Positions 10,286-21,904 of a stretch of 64,000 nt of DNA are shown here, piece by piece (the first letter of the stretch is position 1; the number at the start of each line of letters is the position of its first letter). The translations under genes were made by a program, and so were the position numbers. The stretch is taken from NCBI GenBank assembly GCA_023846275.1, contig JAIUJO010000188.1:612501-676500 (forward strand), written 5' to 3'. The notes below the pieces were generated by a model. The model saw only the letters and a list, made by a program, of their open reading frames with translations. It made no database searches and was not told the DNA's origin. Origin of the DNA: Vanilla planifolia. Its lineage: Eukaryota > Streptophyta > Magnoliopsida > Asparagales > Orchidaceae.

Positions 10286-12160
10286 GAGTTAAATGCCTAA
10301 GTTATTTCATAGATTTCTTTGACATATTTTTAGACATGTTCAAAGGTATGCCTTTTCATTATAATTTCCCATTAAAAATTTGAAAGTTTGGTGAGTTACA
10401 AAAAATAAAACTGTTTTCCAATTTGTAATACATCATATATCTATAAGATAATATTAAATTTTAATTAAATATTTCAAATTTAAATGGTCAGGATGTGAAG
10501 GTAGCATTAACCAACCATATCTTTTGCCATGAATCCTATATCATTTTCATTTAATGCATAATGATATGATTGGAGAGCCAATTAAGAATTTTTTACAAAT
10601 CAATTAAGTTATATCTTAATTGAAGTCTTTAGATAACATTTTTTTTACAATTGTGTTGATCTTGTTATATAAGTGATCAAGATGTGGCTATTGATGGCCT
10701 TGAGAAAGTCTAGTGGAGATTTTGATAGACATAATTGAGATGTAGAGGTTGAAACATTGCTATCAATAGTGTGGAGGATGATTGAGATCCTTGAAGGAGA
10801 AGAAGCAAAATTTTTTTGTCGAAGTCCATTACTCATATGAGTTAAAATGAACCTTAAGGTATGCTAGTAAATTTAGTGTCACATTTAAGATTAAAAAATA
10901 AGAACTTTCGATGAACACATGCATTAATTCTTTAGCTTTTCAAAAGGAACTTGACATGAGACACATGAATGGAACCTTAATTAGGTAAAGGAAGATATGA
11001 GTTTTTTTTTCATAACTTAGACTTTCTTGAACTAAAAATTGTGATTTAAATAAGTTTACCATAGGTTTCATCGCGATTAACTTGTTTAATCATGGTATGT
11101 AAATAAAGGAACCTTAGATCTATCTTATATTCTATAACTTGTTCTTAATGTAATCTTTGCCTTGCTAATGCATAGTAGATTAGTTAATTATGCTTCTAAA
11201 CATTTCATTACTTTGAATACTTTTCTTTATTTGAAAATTTGAAATTATAAAATAATTGATCGAAAGAAAGTTTTAAATATAAATATAAAAAGTTTATTCA
11301 TATATGTCTTTAATTAAATATTTTTGAATGCAAAAATATCATAAATTGTCTGATATTAAAAAAAACTAAAAAAGGTAGTTCAACCAAAGCCATGGCTGCA
11401 TCTACCATATTGAACCCGATCAGTTACCACCATAAAAATAATTCTCTTTAAACATAGCAGGTAGAGGTACCTATTACAAACCACCCTTTCACAACAGTAG
11501 GTAGGGGCTCATCGACATAATTTCAATTATAAAAGCTTACAATATTAAAGCACGATACAAAACAATAATTAATCATAATGTTGCATTACTTATTTGAAAA
11601 AACATGTATGACACAAGCTTATGGAATATGATAATAAAATATGAGTGCACATATGAAAGGAGTTGAAAACGATAAAAACATATTATTTTGGAACATTAAA
11701 TTCAAAATATTTATCATTTTCTGTTAACATTATTAAGAACAATGTAATGAGCAAAGATGTCTCAATAATATAATATTTTAAAAAAAACTAAAAAAGTAGT
11801 AAAAAATAAATAATTAATTTTAAATAAGTCAACAATAAGGTGTGCGATCGGGTAAAATTTTGAAACAAGAAAGAAGAAAAATTAGTCACAAACATGGCTC
11901 CAATAAACGTATGAAAGCTACACTTAGATTTTGAATTTTGCCTCTCTTTTCTAAAAAAATTTATATAGTACGGTAAAATTTTCTATTCCCAAGATTTTAA
12001 GGCTTTTACATTTATATTTGAAAGGTTTAAACAAAAACTAAATTCTTTAAGGGGCTAAAATGACAAACCAAAATAACTATTAACATTTCAAAGTTATAAA
12101 CAAATGCTAATGTCTTTTTGGAATGCAAATTACTGTCTTAAACAACAATTGTCACCTAGT
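10286..12160 (+). other. AT-rich stretch, possibly the decayed 3' LTR of the gypsy fossil
   Basis: By position the 3' LTR should start here. A weak purine-rich stretch (TTTAGGAGTTAAA) at 10,281-10,293 could be the polypurine tract, with an LTR edge TG at 10,294. I could not align this region base for base with the 5' LTR, except for a short resemblance between 11,117-11,140 and 2,407-2,430. No gene is supported; the 63-codon minus-strand frame at 10,645-10,836 has no recognisable domain. Confidence 0.3.
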
Positions 12161-13383
12161 GTAGACTAACAAAAGTAGAGCTACTCAATGTGAATGCTAA
12201 ATAAAGGCTCGAGTTGTAATCCTGTTGCATAAGAGCACTACTCACAAAGGGTAGGCATCTTATCCCATTTTAAAAATGAATGGCTATATGATGTGCCTAT
12301 TCATAATTCTGAAGAAGATATTAACCATTTGATTAGGTTTTATGGATAGTCAGTAGGATAAGTATTACTATTCATGTTGGTAGAACTGATCTCATCCATT
12401 CGATCAGGCTTTCTAAATGAATGATTAAATGAAATCTACTATTAGCAAAAGTGTTTGTTTGACATATCGAAGCACATAGAGATGATTTTTACTATTATGA
12501 TGCAAACTTGCACATGATGTTTGGAATTTATAATACTATCTCTCAACATATAGGATAGCCAAATGGTGTTGGTTTCCCTCTTGTGCTATTAGAAGTTCGT
12601 GACCTAAGTCACTTGCTCATTTGTATATGGGTCCAACTTGTCTCAATCCAAGAACTTAGAACTTCATGAGCTCAACCTAACCTCCAAGAATTATTTCCTA
12701 AACTGACTTAAGTCAAGTGCCTAAGGGTCTAACCAAACCTTAGGCTTAAACTGACAAGGTTGTCTTAGTCTCCTTAAATGGGGCTCCTTACATCCATTTC
12801 CCAACACTTCAAATGATTACCTAACACTTCAGGCCACCTAGGGTGAGCTTTTGGCTTGGCATTGTGATGGTTTCTTAGGCAAAATTTTTTTTTCTAAAAC
12901 CATATTTTATATATTTTTTACTTTTTTAAATCATTTTTAATGAATTTTTATAGCCATGAAAATAAAAACATATTTCTACAACTACTGAAATAATCATACA
13001 TAATAAATCACTAACCATGCATGTGAATGAATTATTTTACACGATCTAATTATGCTAGATGTAAATAAGTGATGGGATAAACTAATAGACTAATAGATGT
13101 TTCTAACATTGAGTCTGAATAATTAGCTACTCTACCAAATGATTGACCAATGACTGCTCGATATGCTATTTAAGCAATAGCTAGAGCACACCCATGAACA
13201 CTGCTTGATATTACTTAACTTATGGATTACTCCAAGAGACATTTAATCAAAGTTATCAAATTGTTTGATCTCATAAGAGCATGAGATGCTCGACATGAAA
13301 GATACTCAAGAAATATTTTAGAAAAATTAACATGATGGCCTTGTTTTAATTAAACAAGTGGTGTCATGACCAAAGTTGCAGCA
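12161..13383 (-). mobile_element. Copia-type LTR edge, decayed (left end unresolved)
   Basis: The right edge at 13,383 is placed where a copia polypurine tract ends; read on the minus strand the LTR starts TGCTGC. Going leftwards the sequence is AT-rich and non-coding, with a moderately G+C-richer block at 12,590-12,860 in which several CTTAGG/CCTAAG-like words recur. The left end was not found, so the start given is arbitrary. It is much more decayed than the solo LTR at 7.2-9.2 kb and is probably a different copia family or a far older insertion. Confidence 0.35.
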
Positions 13384-13410
13384 ATCTCTCCCTTTTGATG
13401 ATGACAAAAC
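13384..13410 (-). other. Copia polypurine tract and pre-LTR motif
   Basis: On the minus strand the sequence reads TTTTGTCATCATCAAAAGG then GAGAGAT, immediately before the LTR edge. The motif GTCATCATCAAAAAGGGGGAGATTG just before the 3' LTR is common in plant Ty1/copia elements. The polypurine tract primes plus-strand DNA synthesis. It fixes the minus orientation of this element. Confidence 0.65.
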
Positions 13411-14140
13411 CAATGAAAAAATAATGAAATTAAAACATATAAATCATGCAAGCATACATATGTTGCCCCTACATTCCTATTGCACCTTAATATATGAAAT
13501 TCAAATAATTATTCCAAAAACCTAGGATGCAATTAATGTCTTTAATATGACACCATATCTCTCTGCCATTTTTTTATAAACCAAAAGATAAAAGAAATGT
13601 AGAGGTTGCAAACAAGGTGGTAATATTCATTTATAATTTTTCTTTAAAAAACTAATGGTAGAAGTTATAACATAATATTTGTTGAAAAAGATATCAAAAA
13701 AAATATTTACTTATTTTTATACACAATCCAATGAGAATTATTAAACTTTATAAAAAATAATATTAATAACCTTGTGCAAAAATAACAAAACTAATTAATT
13801 GTCATGCAATGTATTAATCGTATGCCCCTATCCTATGTTGAAAATTGATGAATTAAAAATTTGAATGATGAATCACTTAAAATAGCGGTTTTGTGAACTA
13901 AAAAGTTAACATGAATCATCAAGGATTCAAGAAAAATCATCCATCAACCACTAAACTAATAAATGCAACCCATCCAAAAGTTGGATTTTGGTGAACATAT
14001 TAGCTATTGAATTATTACTAATATTTGAGTAACATACAACACAAAACAAACTTTAATTGATTTAATGAGCCATTCATAGTTTTGCTATCTAAAATTTTTT
14101 ATAATTGCATATGCATGGCTTAATCTTTTAGGGAGGTATA
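13411..14140 (-). pseudogene. Ty1/copia pol tail fossil (RNase H C-terminus and 3' untranslated part)
   Basis: On the minus strand at 13,987-14,007 the sequence reads IANMFTK, matching the copia block (I/V)AD+FTK that ends the RNase H domain. Upstream of it, at about 14,020-14,100, a stretch resembles the preceding +.LEFV.T..Q region. The distance of about 0.6 kb to the polypurine tract is plausible for a 3' untranslated region. The rest of pol (integrase, RT) was not found further right, so only this end is recognised. Several breaks are present. Confidence 0.55.
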
Positions 14141-14929
14141 TGAATACTTGAACGATCAAATAGGTAACATTCCAAAGGTAAAAAGTTATGTACCACCTTA
14201 TGTCATATTTGGCATGTTTGTTATGTCTTGTGATACTCCAAAAATAGGATCAAATGCACCCATGTTAAATTATCATCCTTCATGTTTTAGAATTTTGCTT
14301 CTCAATAATTCTTCTCCAATAACCATACTGGTAAAGAATGATGACTAAAATAAGTGACTTCCAAGACCATGCCAACATTAGAGTAAGGATGATTACACAT
14401 TCAATAGCATTATGGAACACAAAGAACTATAACTTAGGAGAAGTGTGGCATCAACAAAATAATTGAATTGAACAAACACAATCAATAGAAAATAGGCAAC
14501 ATATAAACATTCTCCTTAGAAACGTTTCATTACTAGAAAAATTTCTATGCTTAATAATTGACTAGAAAAAGAGGTAGTCAAGACATAGGAAGAAGTACCA
14601 CAAAAAACATGTCTTGCGCAAAAGCAATCTCGAGACAATCAAATCCCATTAGCTCAAGGAGCATCAAAGATATGCAAAGGGAAGCACAAAGGGCCTAATT
14701 ACAAATGAAGGCCTTAGCTAACACTTACATGAAATGATAAGAAGCAAGCCTTAAAAAAAGGGTATAACCTTGCAAATAATCAATAACCATAGGCACAGAT
14801 CAAATAGCCTTTAAAATTGTTGAAACTTATTACACCTTCCAAATTAAAGAAGCCGAACATGACTAATGTTACTACAAAATGTGTTTTCTTCTAAGTTTAT
14901 GATAAAAAATCAAGCAAAGTACATTCTTA
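14141..14929. other. AT-rich stretch without recognised content
   Basis: No gene or known element block is recognised. A 66-codon plus-strand frame (14,148-14,348) shows no domain I know. If the copia fossil were intact to the right, its RT would fall here on the minus strand, but I see no YVDD-type motif. The sequence becomes somewhat less AT-rich towards 14.6 kb, before the tandem array. Confidence 0.4.
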
Positions 14930-17736
14930 TAACTTGGACAACTACCAAGGACCACTATGTCAATCATTTAAAAAACTTGCAATTACACAACTAAAAGGTC
15001 ACAATTATAATGCCTCCCAAGGTGCACACATTGTAAGACAACACATAGGTGAAGCAAGACACCCATTGCTTCACCATGTAGAAAGAACCAACATAGAAAT
15101 CTAATACGTGGTAGAGAAAAATTTGTATCACTAAAGTTTTACTATGACATGAGCAGACACTACACCAAACAAAGTTGATAAAGGAAAGCAAGGTGCCATA
15201 ACTAAAAATCACACCAAGTCAAGTCCCCATTAGAATGACACCATGTTCATGCATTTGTAATCCAGGGGGATGGCAATGATTGAAAAGAGTTGTTGATTTC
15301 ATGTAGGAAATGTCACACATGAAGAATGCCAACTCATAGGCACAAAGGGTACTACCATGCATCACACCAAGAAGGGTAAAAATGCAGATAGCAAGATTAT
15401 TGCTAAGTGCACATGGAATCACGAAGATTTCATTACAACACGAGCATGACTACATCATAACGCCTTATAATAAGTGCAAAGAGTGGCAGTTTAAACATGC
15501 ACCTTAACATCTCAAAAGGACATAACTTTATGCATGGACTAGGAACTTGCATCACTAAAAATAGAAAAAACATTACACTTTGTAAGCCCCTTTCCCCACA
15601 TAGACATGATGCTGTGTGGATTCAGTGAATAGGCTTCATGCAAATGCACTATCATATGATAAGCATAGTAGTAGCCCAAGTTGTCCACCATGCGTGTAGC
15701 TATAGTACTAAGTAGCTGCTATGACAATTCCACATGCACATAACATAGCACATATTCCACAATCTAACTCACTCTTTATCAAGAGCTATGATGCAGCACA
15801 CGTTCTCCCTTGTAAATTGCTTATTGAAAAAATTTTGTCAACAAAAAATGAATGTCAAAGCATGAAATTATCCATGAAATATGAATTCACATTACAAAAA
15901 AAAGCCAAGAAAAGTTACAGTTTAATAACCCAAAAAATATGTGTAAAGGGTTTGGCATAATGCCTATACATAAACTTCCACATTTGAGCATAATGCCTCG
16001 TGGACCAAGTATTCTAACTTTTGCTTCACCATGGGCAACATCGTGCTACGCATTAACCCCTTGTAGATCGCACACTAAATATTTCAACAATTTAGTCAAG
16101 GGTTAAGGTAAGCCTATCAATAGAGCATCAACTTATAATGTGATAGTATCCTATAGTATTAAAAATCAAAAATTGTTGTGCTTTCTAGCCTCACCAGTTG
16201 TGCGCTTGATGTCATAAGTCAGGCACAGATTAGCTATCATATGCATGCAGTGTGGATTATCTCACATAGCAAGTGATGAAGCCCAACATGCACAAACCTT
16301 AGCCCACATGTTACCATTAAACTTTTGCTTTAGAAGGGGACACACTTGAAAGACATTGCCCCTTATAGATTGCATAATGTAACAAAAATTTTTGATGGTG
16401 GAAGTCAATTCTATGAATATGACGTCACCTTATCCATGCACTAGTTGCCCACAAGGCTAAAAATTCCAAAAAGAAGTTTCACATCATGGGTGTTACGAGA
16501 ACAACATAGAGGATGTCATAGGCACAAGTAGATTGGCTACATTGTGCATGAATAGTAGACTACTTTATGTGGCCAGAGATGAAACCTAGCATACAAAAAC
16601 CTATATGCATATTGTGTTATCCAGCTTCTACTTTATCCAAGGTTGTACCAAGCACACACATTAACCCATCTATTTTACATGTAGTAATTCCATTAAAGAG
16701 AAGGGTAGCTCTTCTAATAAGACATCACTTTATCCATGCACCTACTATCTATAGTGATAAATATCCTTAAAGAAGATATAACTTGAGAGCCATAATAGAT
16801 GCACACAATTGATACAATAGGGAGAATGTGTACCAACTATAGCATGATGAACAATGCACTACTTGTGCTACACCATGCCTAGTGCTCTATCACATGCACA
16901 ACTATAGTAGCATAATTCTTGTACCTTAAAAAAGTTTTCACAAACCTTAGAGCATATTGTACCATCAAAGTACTACTTTGTCCCATGCTACACCACATTG
17001 AACATTGCCTATTATGGATAGCATATTCTGATAATTTTCTCAAAGAAGATGCCAAGCCTCCCTATAGGGAAATAACTTATCAAAGTGTTAGAAACTGACA
17101 ATGCTAAAAATCTAAGAAACATTACCCTTGGCACACATAGACATGCTGTTAGGCATGAGTACAATGCTGTAATGAACATAGCTCTTAATCATATGCAACT
17201 AAAGGCACATTCTAATATGCACAAACCCTAGTTCATATTGCACCATCCAACTTTTGCTTTATTATGGGCCACATCTGTCACACTCTGCCTCTTGTTAGTT
17301 GCATATGGTGATAATTTAGTCGAGGAAGAAGGAAAGTCACAGAATAGGGAATCATTCAATCCTCCCATAGGTTGTCATTGGCCATATGAGTATACTATTG
17401 ATTTTCGTGCATAACTAGGATGTAGCACAATATATACAAACCTTAACACATAATGCACCACCAAACTTCTACTTCACAATGGGATGTACCTTTTCTAACA
17501 TTGCATTTGTAGATTGCATATTGTGATTATTCCATCTGTTAGAGAATCACCTTATCCATTCACTAATAGGCCATAATGGTAAGGATGATGCTTAGCATAC
17601 ACAGTCACTAGCACAACTGCATCATCCAAATTTCTCTTCACCATGTGTGACATTATGTCGCACATTGTGTCTTGCTAACTGCTTGTTGTAAAATTGATGT
17701 CAAAGTTGAAGGCAACTCTACCAATAAGACATCACA
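14930..17736. repeat. Irregular tandem array, unit about 300 bp
   Basis: Related stretches recur with a spacing near 300 bp. One marker, an ACCATC.AACTTTTGCTT-type word, occurs near 16,014, 16,310, 16,617, 16,964, 17,241, 17,456 and 17,619. A second, of the type GCTAAAAATC.A..AA, occurs near 15,557, 16,165, 16,458, 16,762 and 17,105. Other shared words are CACACATTGC, TAGATTGCATA and ATCACCTTATCCATGCAC. Spacing shrinks to 215 and 163 bp at the right end, so the last units are truncated. About nine units are visible, strongly diverged; the left edge is uncertain. Short frames in both strands (for example 14,991-15,212, 15,219-15,422, 15,721-15,960, 16,567-16,770) are chance frames in the repeat. 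The sequence shows no relation to the 420-bp unit that follows. Confidence 0.75.
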
Positions 17737-20700
17737 TAATTAAAGAAAAACATTTGAAAAATTGCATATATTGTACAAAAAATATTGTATTCCAAGATAT
17801 TAGGAGATCAAGTGTAACATCTTTAATTGACAAATATGGTATGAATCAGAACAACTCATAAATTATCTCGAAGCACTAGAATTTTTTTTGAAAAATATTT
17901 AAAATAAAAATTTGATCCAATAAATTTCTTAAAAAAACATTTAATGAGCTTCGTTTTGTATCAAAAGAATATCATTTGAAGATACTACAAAATCTCAAAT
18001 TAAATAAGAATAAATAATAGGAAATTATTATTTTAATATAAAATAAATATATATTAAACTTAATATAATCTATGTTGAAGCAATGTAATTTAAGTAAATC
18101 AAAGTAATGTAAAAGTCACATAAGATTAGATTGAGTTATGTGGTAATATAACTAAATCAAAGCAAAACATTTTGAAGAAATAAGATAAATTGTCATAAAA
18201 GTTGTAGACCAAGATGCTGAGGTGTTTGAGAGTAAAATCCTCAATCACCAAATTTTGTAAAAATCAAAATGTGTTAGAAAGCATGCCAAATCTTTAAAAA
18301 CTAAAATATATCAAAAGTTAAAAATGAATATTTAATTAAGTAGAATTCCTTGAGATGAGTCAAATGGCATTTGTCTATTTCAATTAATCTAGCTCCAAAA
18401 TTATGGAAAATTACTAAAGTAATTTGACATAAATGGCAATAAATTATTATTTTAATATTACTTAAATATTATATAAAGTTTAAATTATCTTAATTAAAGT
18501 AATTAAATATAATAAAATTAAAACATCGTAAAGTTTGTGTTAGTTGAGATTAAAAGTTATATAGTAATATAATGAAATGAACAAAAAAGTATTTCAAGAA
18601 ATAAAATTAATTGAATAAGAAAGATGTATTCTAGGATACTATAAAAAATTAATGATTTCTTCATCCTCAAATTTGGTATAAACAAAACTATCTCATAAAA
18701 CTTTCCAAAACCCTAAAAAATAAAGAATTTAAAAATATAAAATTGAATATTAAATTTGATACAACAAATCAAGAGGAGTTGAGTAAGATTTATTTCGTCT
18801 TTAACAAAATTCATTTGGAATAACTATGAATTATCAAAAAAAATAAAACATAAGAAATAATGAATTATTATTTTAATATTAAGTAAATATATATTGAAAA
18901 AAAATTGAGAAAAATTAAACCAAGATAATATAAACAAATTACTACAAAGTAATAAGCCATATTGTAGGAAAATTAATATTTCATAGTTATATAACTAAAT
19001 CAAAGAGAAACACTTAAGCATTTTAGTCAAAATTCGTAAGAAAGTCACATTTCCAAACACCAAAGAGATCAAGTGTAACATCCTTTATCATTAAATATGT
19101 TCCAATTCAAATATTACTTAAAGTAGATAAACTTTAAAAAATAAATTATTTAAAAATTAAAAAATATTTAATTAGATAGAGCTCATCAAGACTAGACCAA
19201 TGATACTTGTTTTGTCTTAATAAACAACATTTTATCATACCAAAAATTCAGAAAAAAATTAAACCAAAAAATAAATCTATAGTTCATTTAATATTAAATA
19301 AATATTTACTATAATTGAAGTGAGATAAATTGAAGCAATGTAAAATAACAAAACCATAGTAATGCAAAGGTCACACAAGGGGAGATTTGAGTTTCACAAT
19401 GATAGAGACAAATGAAACAAAATAATTATAAAAAATAACATAAATTATACCAAAATGTTCTATTCCTAAATCTAAGGAAATTGACTGTAAAATCTTTGAT
19501 CATGAAATTAGGTTGATTCAAAATATCTCAAAAAAATTCTAAAATTCATGAAAATAAATATTTAAAAACTTAAAAAAATAATATTTAGTTAGATGCACTT
19601 TTTTGAGACAAGTACAATGAATTTTATTTGATCCTTAATAGTCCTCATTTGGAATTACAGAGAATAACTATGAATTACTAAAAAAGTAAAAATAAATAAT
19701 AATACATTATTAATTTAAAACATTATAAATATATATTAACTTAAAATTAGAGAAATTAAAGTAATATAATATAACATAACTAAATTGATATAATGGTCGC
19801 ACAAGAGGAGATTTAGAGATACATAGTAATATATCCAAATCAAAACAAAACAATTTATGAAATTAGATTAATTGAATGAGAATGTTTAATTCCAAGTCAC
19901 TAAGGAGATTTATGCAACATTATTAATCATCAAATTAGGCATTAATCAAAATTTCTCATAAAGCATGCCAAAAACCTAAAAAAGTAAAATATTTTAAACA
20001 TATAAGAATGAAAATCTAATTCGATAGAGCTAGCTATGATGAGTCTAACAACATTTATCTTGTCTTTAATAGACCTCTGTTGGAATTACTGCAAATTATC
20101 GAAGTATTTAAAACAAATAATGACAATTAATATTTTTTAATGTTAAATAATTATACATTAAAGTAATAATTAGTTAATTTAATTCAAACATGCATAAAAA
20201 TCAAAGTAATATTTATTGGGAATATCAAGATAATTATAGTTTTATAATTTTAGAATAAAATCAATGTTAAAATTTGAATAAGTCAGATAAATTGAATAGG
20301 AAAGGTAGATTGCTAGATTCTAAGAAGAACCAATGTAACAAACTAATTTGTCAAAACAGTTATGAATAAAAAATTCTTATTAAGCACAAAAAAATTTAAA
20401 GAAATAAAAACTTAAAAGTATAAAAACGAATCTACAATTAGATAGGGGTCGTTAGGATAAGTCCAACAACATTTGTTCCATCTTGACTAGACCTAGCTTG
20501 GAACTAAAATAAATTATAAAATTAAAGAAGATTTAATAACAATAAGGAAATTTTAGTATTAAGTAAATATATTTTCAAATTGAAATAAGATAAATTAAAG
20601 TAATATAATACAAACATTTCAAAGTGATATAAAAGTCATATGGGAGAAGATTTATAGTTATATGATAATATAACTATATCAAAGAAAATAATTATAATAA

Positions 20701-21793
20701 ATGATATAAATTGCGCGATAAAGTTGCATTCCAATATACAAAAAAGCTTGACATAATAAACTAAATAGTTAATTTAGGTACATCTTAAAATGTTTTATAA
20801 AACATGCCAAAAGGTTAGGAATATAAAATATTTAAAATATATAAAAATAAATATTTAGTATGATAAATCTCATTGACACAAGCCTAAAGGCAACTATTTC
20901 CTGACAATAATTCTTTATTTTTAATCACTAAGAGTAACCTAACCAAATATGAAAAAATAATAATGACTTATTATTAAAATATGAACAAAATATATATTAA
21001 TGCTTAAAATATATTAATTGATGCAATATAATAAAAAAATAAAATCTTTGTGGGGATCACATTATAGGATATTTGGTTTCACATAGTATTAAAATCGACT
21101 AGATGCAAAATTTTTTAAAAAATGAGGTAGTCAATACAGGAGATTTACTTCACGAGATATTAATGAGATTGAGTTTAATATACTTGATGATAAAATTAGG
21201 AAAAAAGGTTTCACATAAAACATGCTAAAAATTTGATAATAAAATATTTAAAAGTATATTAATTATCTTTAAATTGTTAAAATTCATTGAGACAAGTATA
21301 ATGTTGTTTGTTTGATCTAGATCATAGTTCATTTCCAATTACTATGAATTACTAAAGTAGATAAACACAAATAACAATAAATGATATTATAAGTTAAGCG
21401 AATAAATGTTAATATTTGAATGAGTTAAATTAAAGCAATGTAATATAACCAAATCATAGCGATGTTAATGTGATAGAAGATAAGATTTAGAGTTGCATTG
21501 TAATCTGACAAAATATAAGTGGAACTAGTGAAGAGATAAGATAAATTGAAATAAAAACTGCATTCCGAGATACTAAAGGGTTCAACTGTAACATGCTCTT
21601 TCATAAAATAACATGTGGAGTAAAAAATCTTATAAAGCATGACAAATTCCTTAAAAATAAAATTTATTAAATTCTCTTCAACAAGAGTCTAGTGACATTT
21701 GTCTCATCTCGATCTAAGCTTAATTAGAACAATTAAGAACTATATCGGTAAAAGACCTTTACTAATAATAAATTATTATTTTAACATAACTTT

Positions 21794-21904
<111 letters not shown>

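Larger units (their letters stand above)
4307..10293 (+). mobile_element. Ty3/gypsy chromovirus fossil (Tekay/Del-like), internal region
   Basis: This is an old, badly broken LTR retrotransposon on the plus strand. In order it shows a primer-binding site (4,315), gag (about 4.42-4.87 kb), a protease-sized interval that I cannot resolve, reverse transcriptase (5.73-6.43 kb), RNase H (6.44-6.84 kb), integrase (9.2-9.78 kb) and a GPF/chromodomain-type tail (to about 10.28 kb). The order RT, RNase H, integrase is that of Ty3/gypsy, and the tail motif is that of plant chromoviruses. It carries many breaks throughout, dozens by eye. A later copia-type solo LTR (7,237-9,185) splits its pol region. 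Base composition is far more AT-rich than a living element, consistent with long cytosine-methylation decay. Confidence 0.88.

Noticed and set aside
10281-10293. Gypsy polypurine tract
   Set aside because: The purine run is short and broken; kept only as a possibility within the neighbouring stretch and not called as a site.
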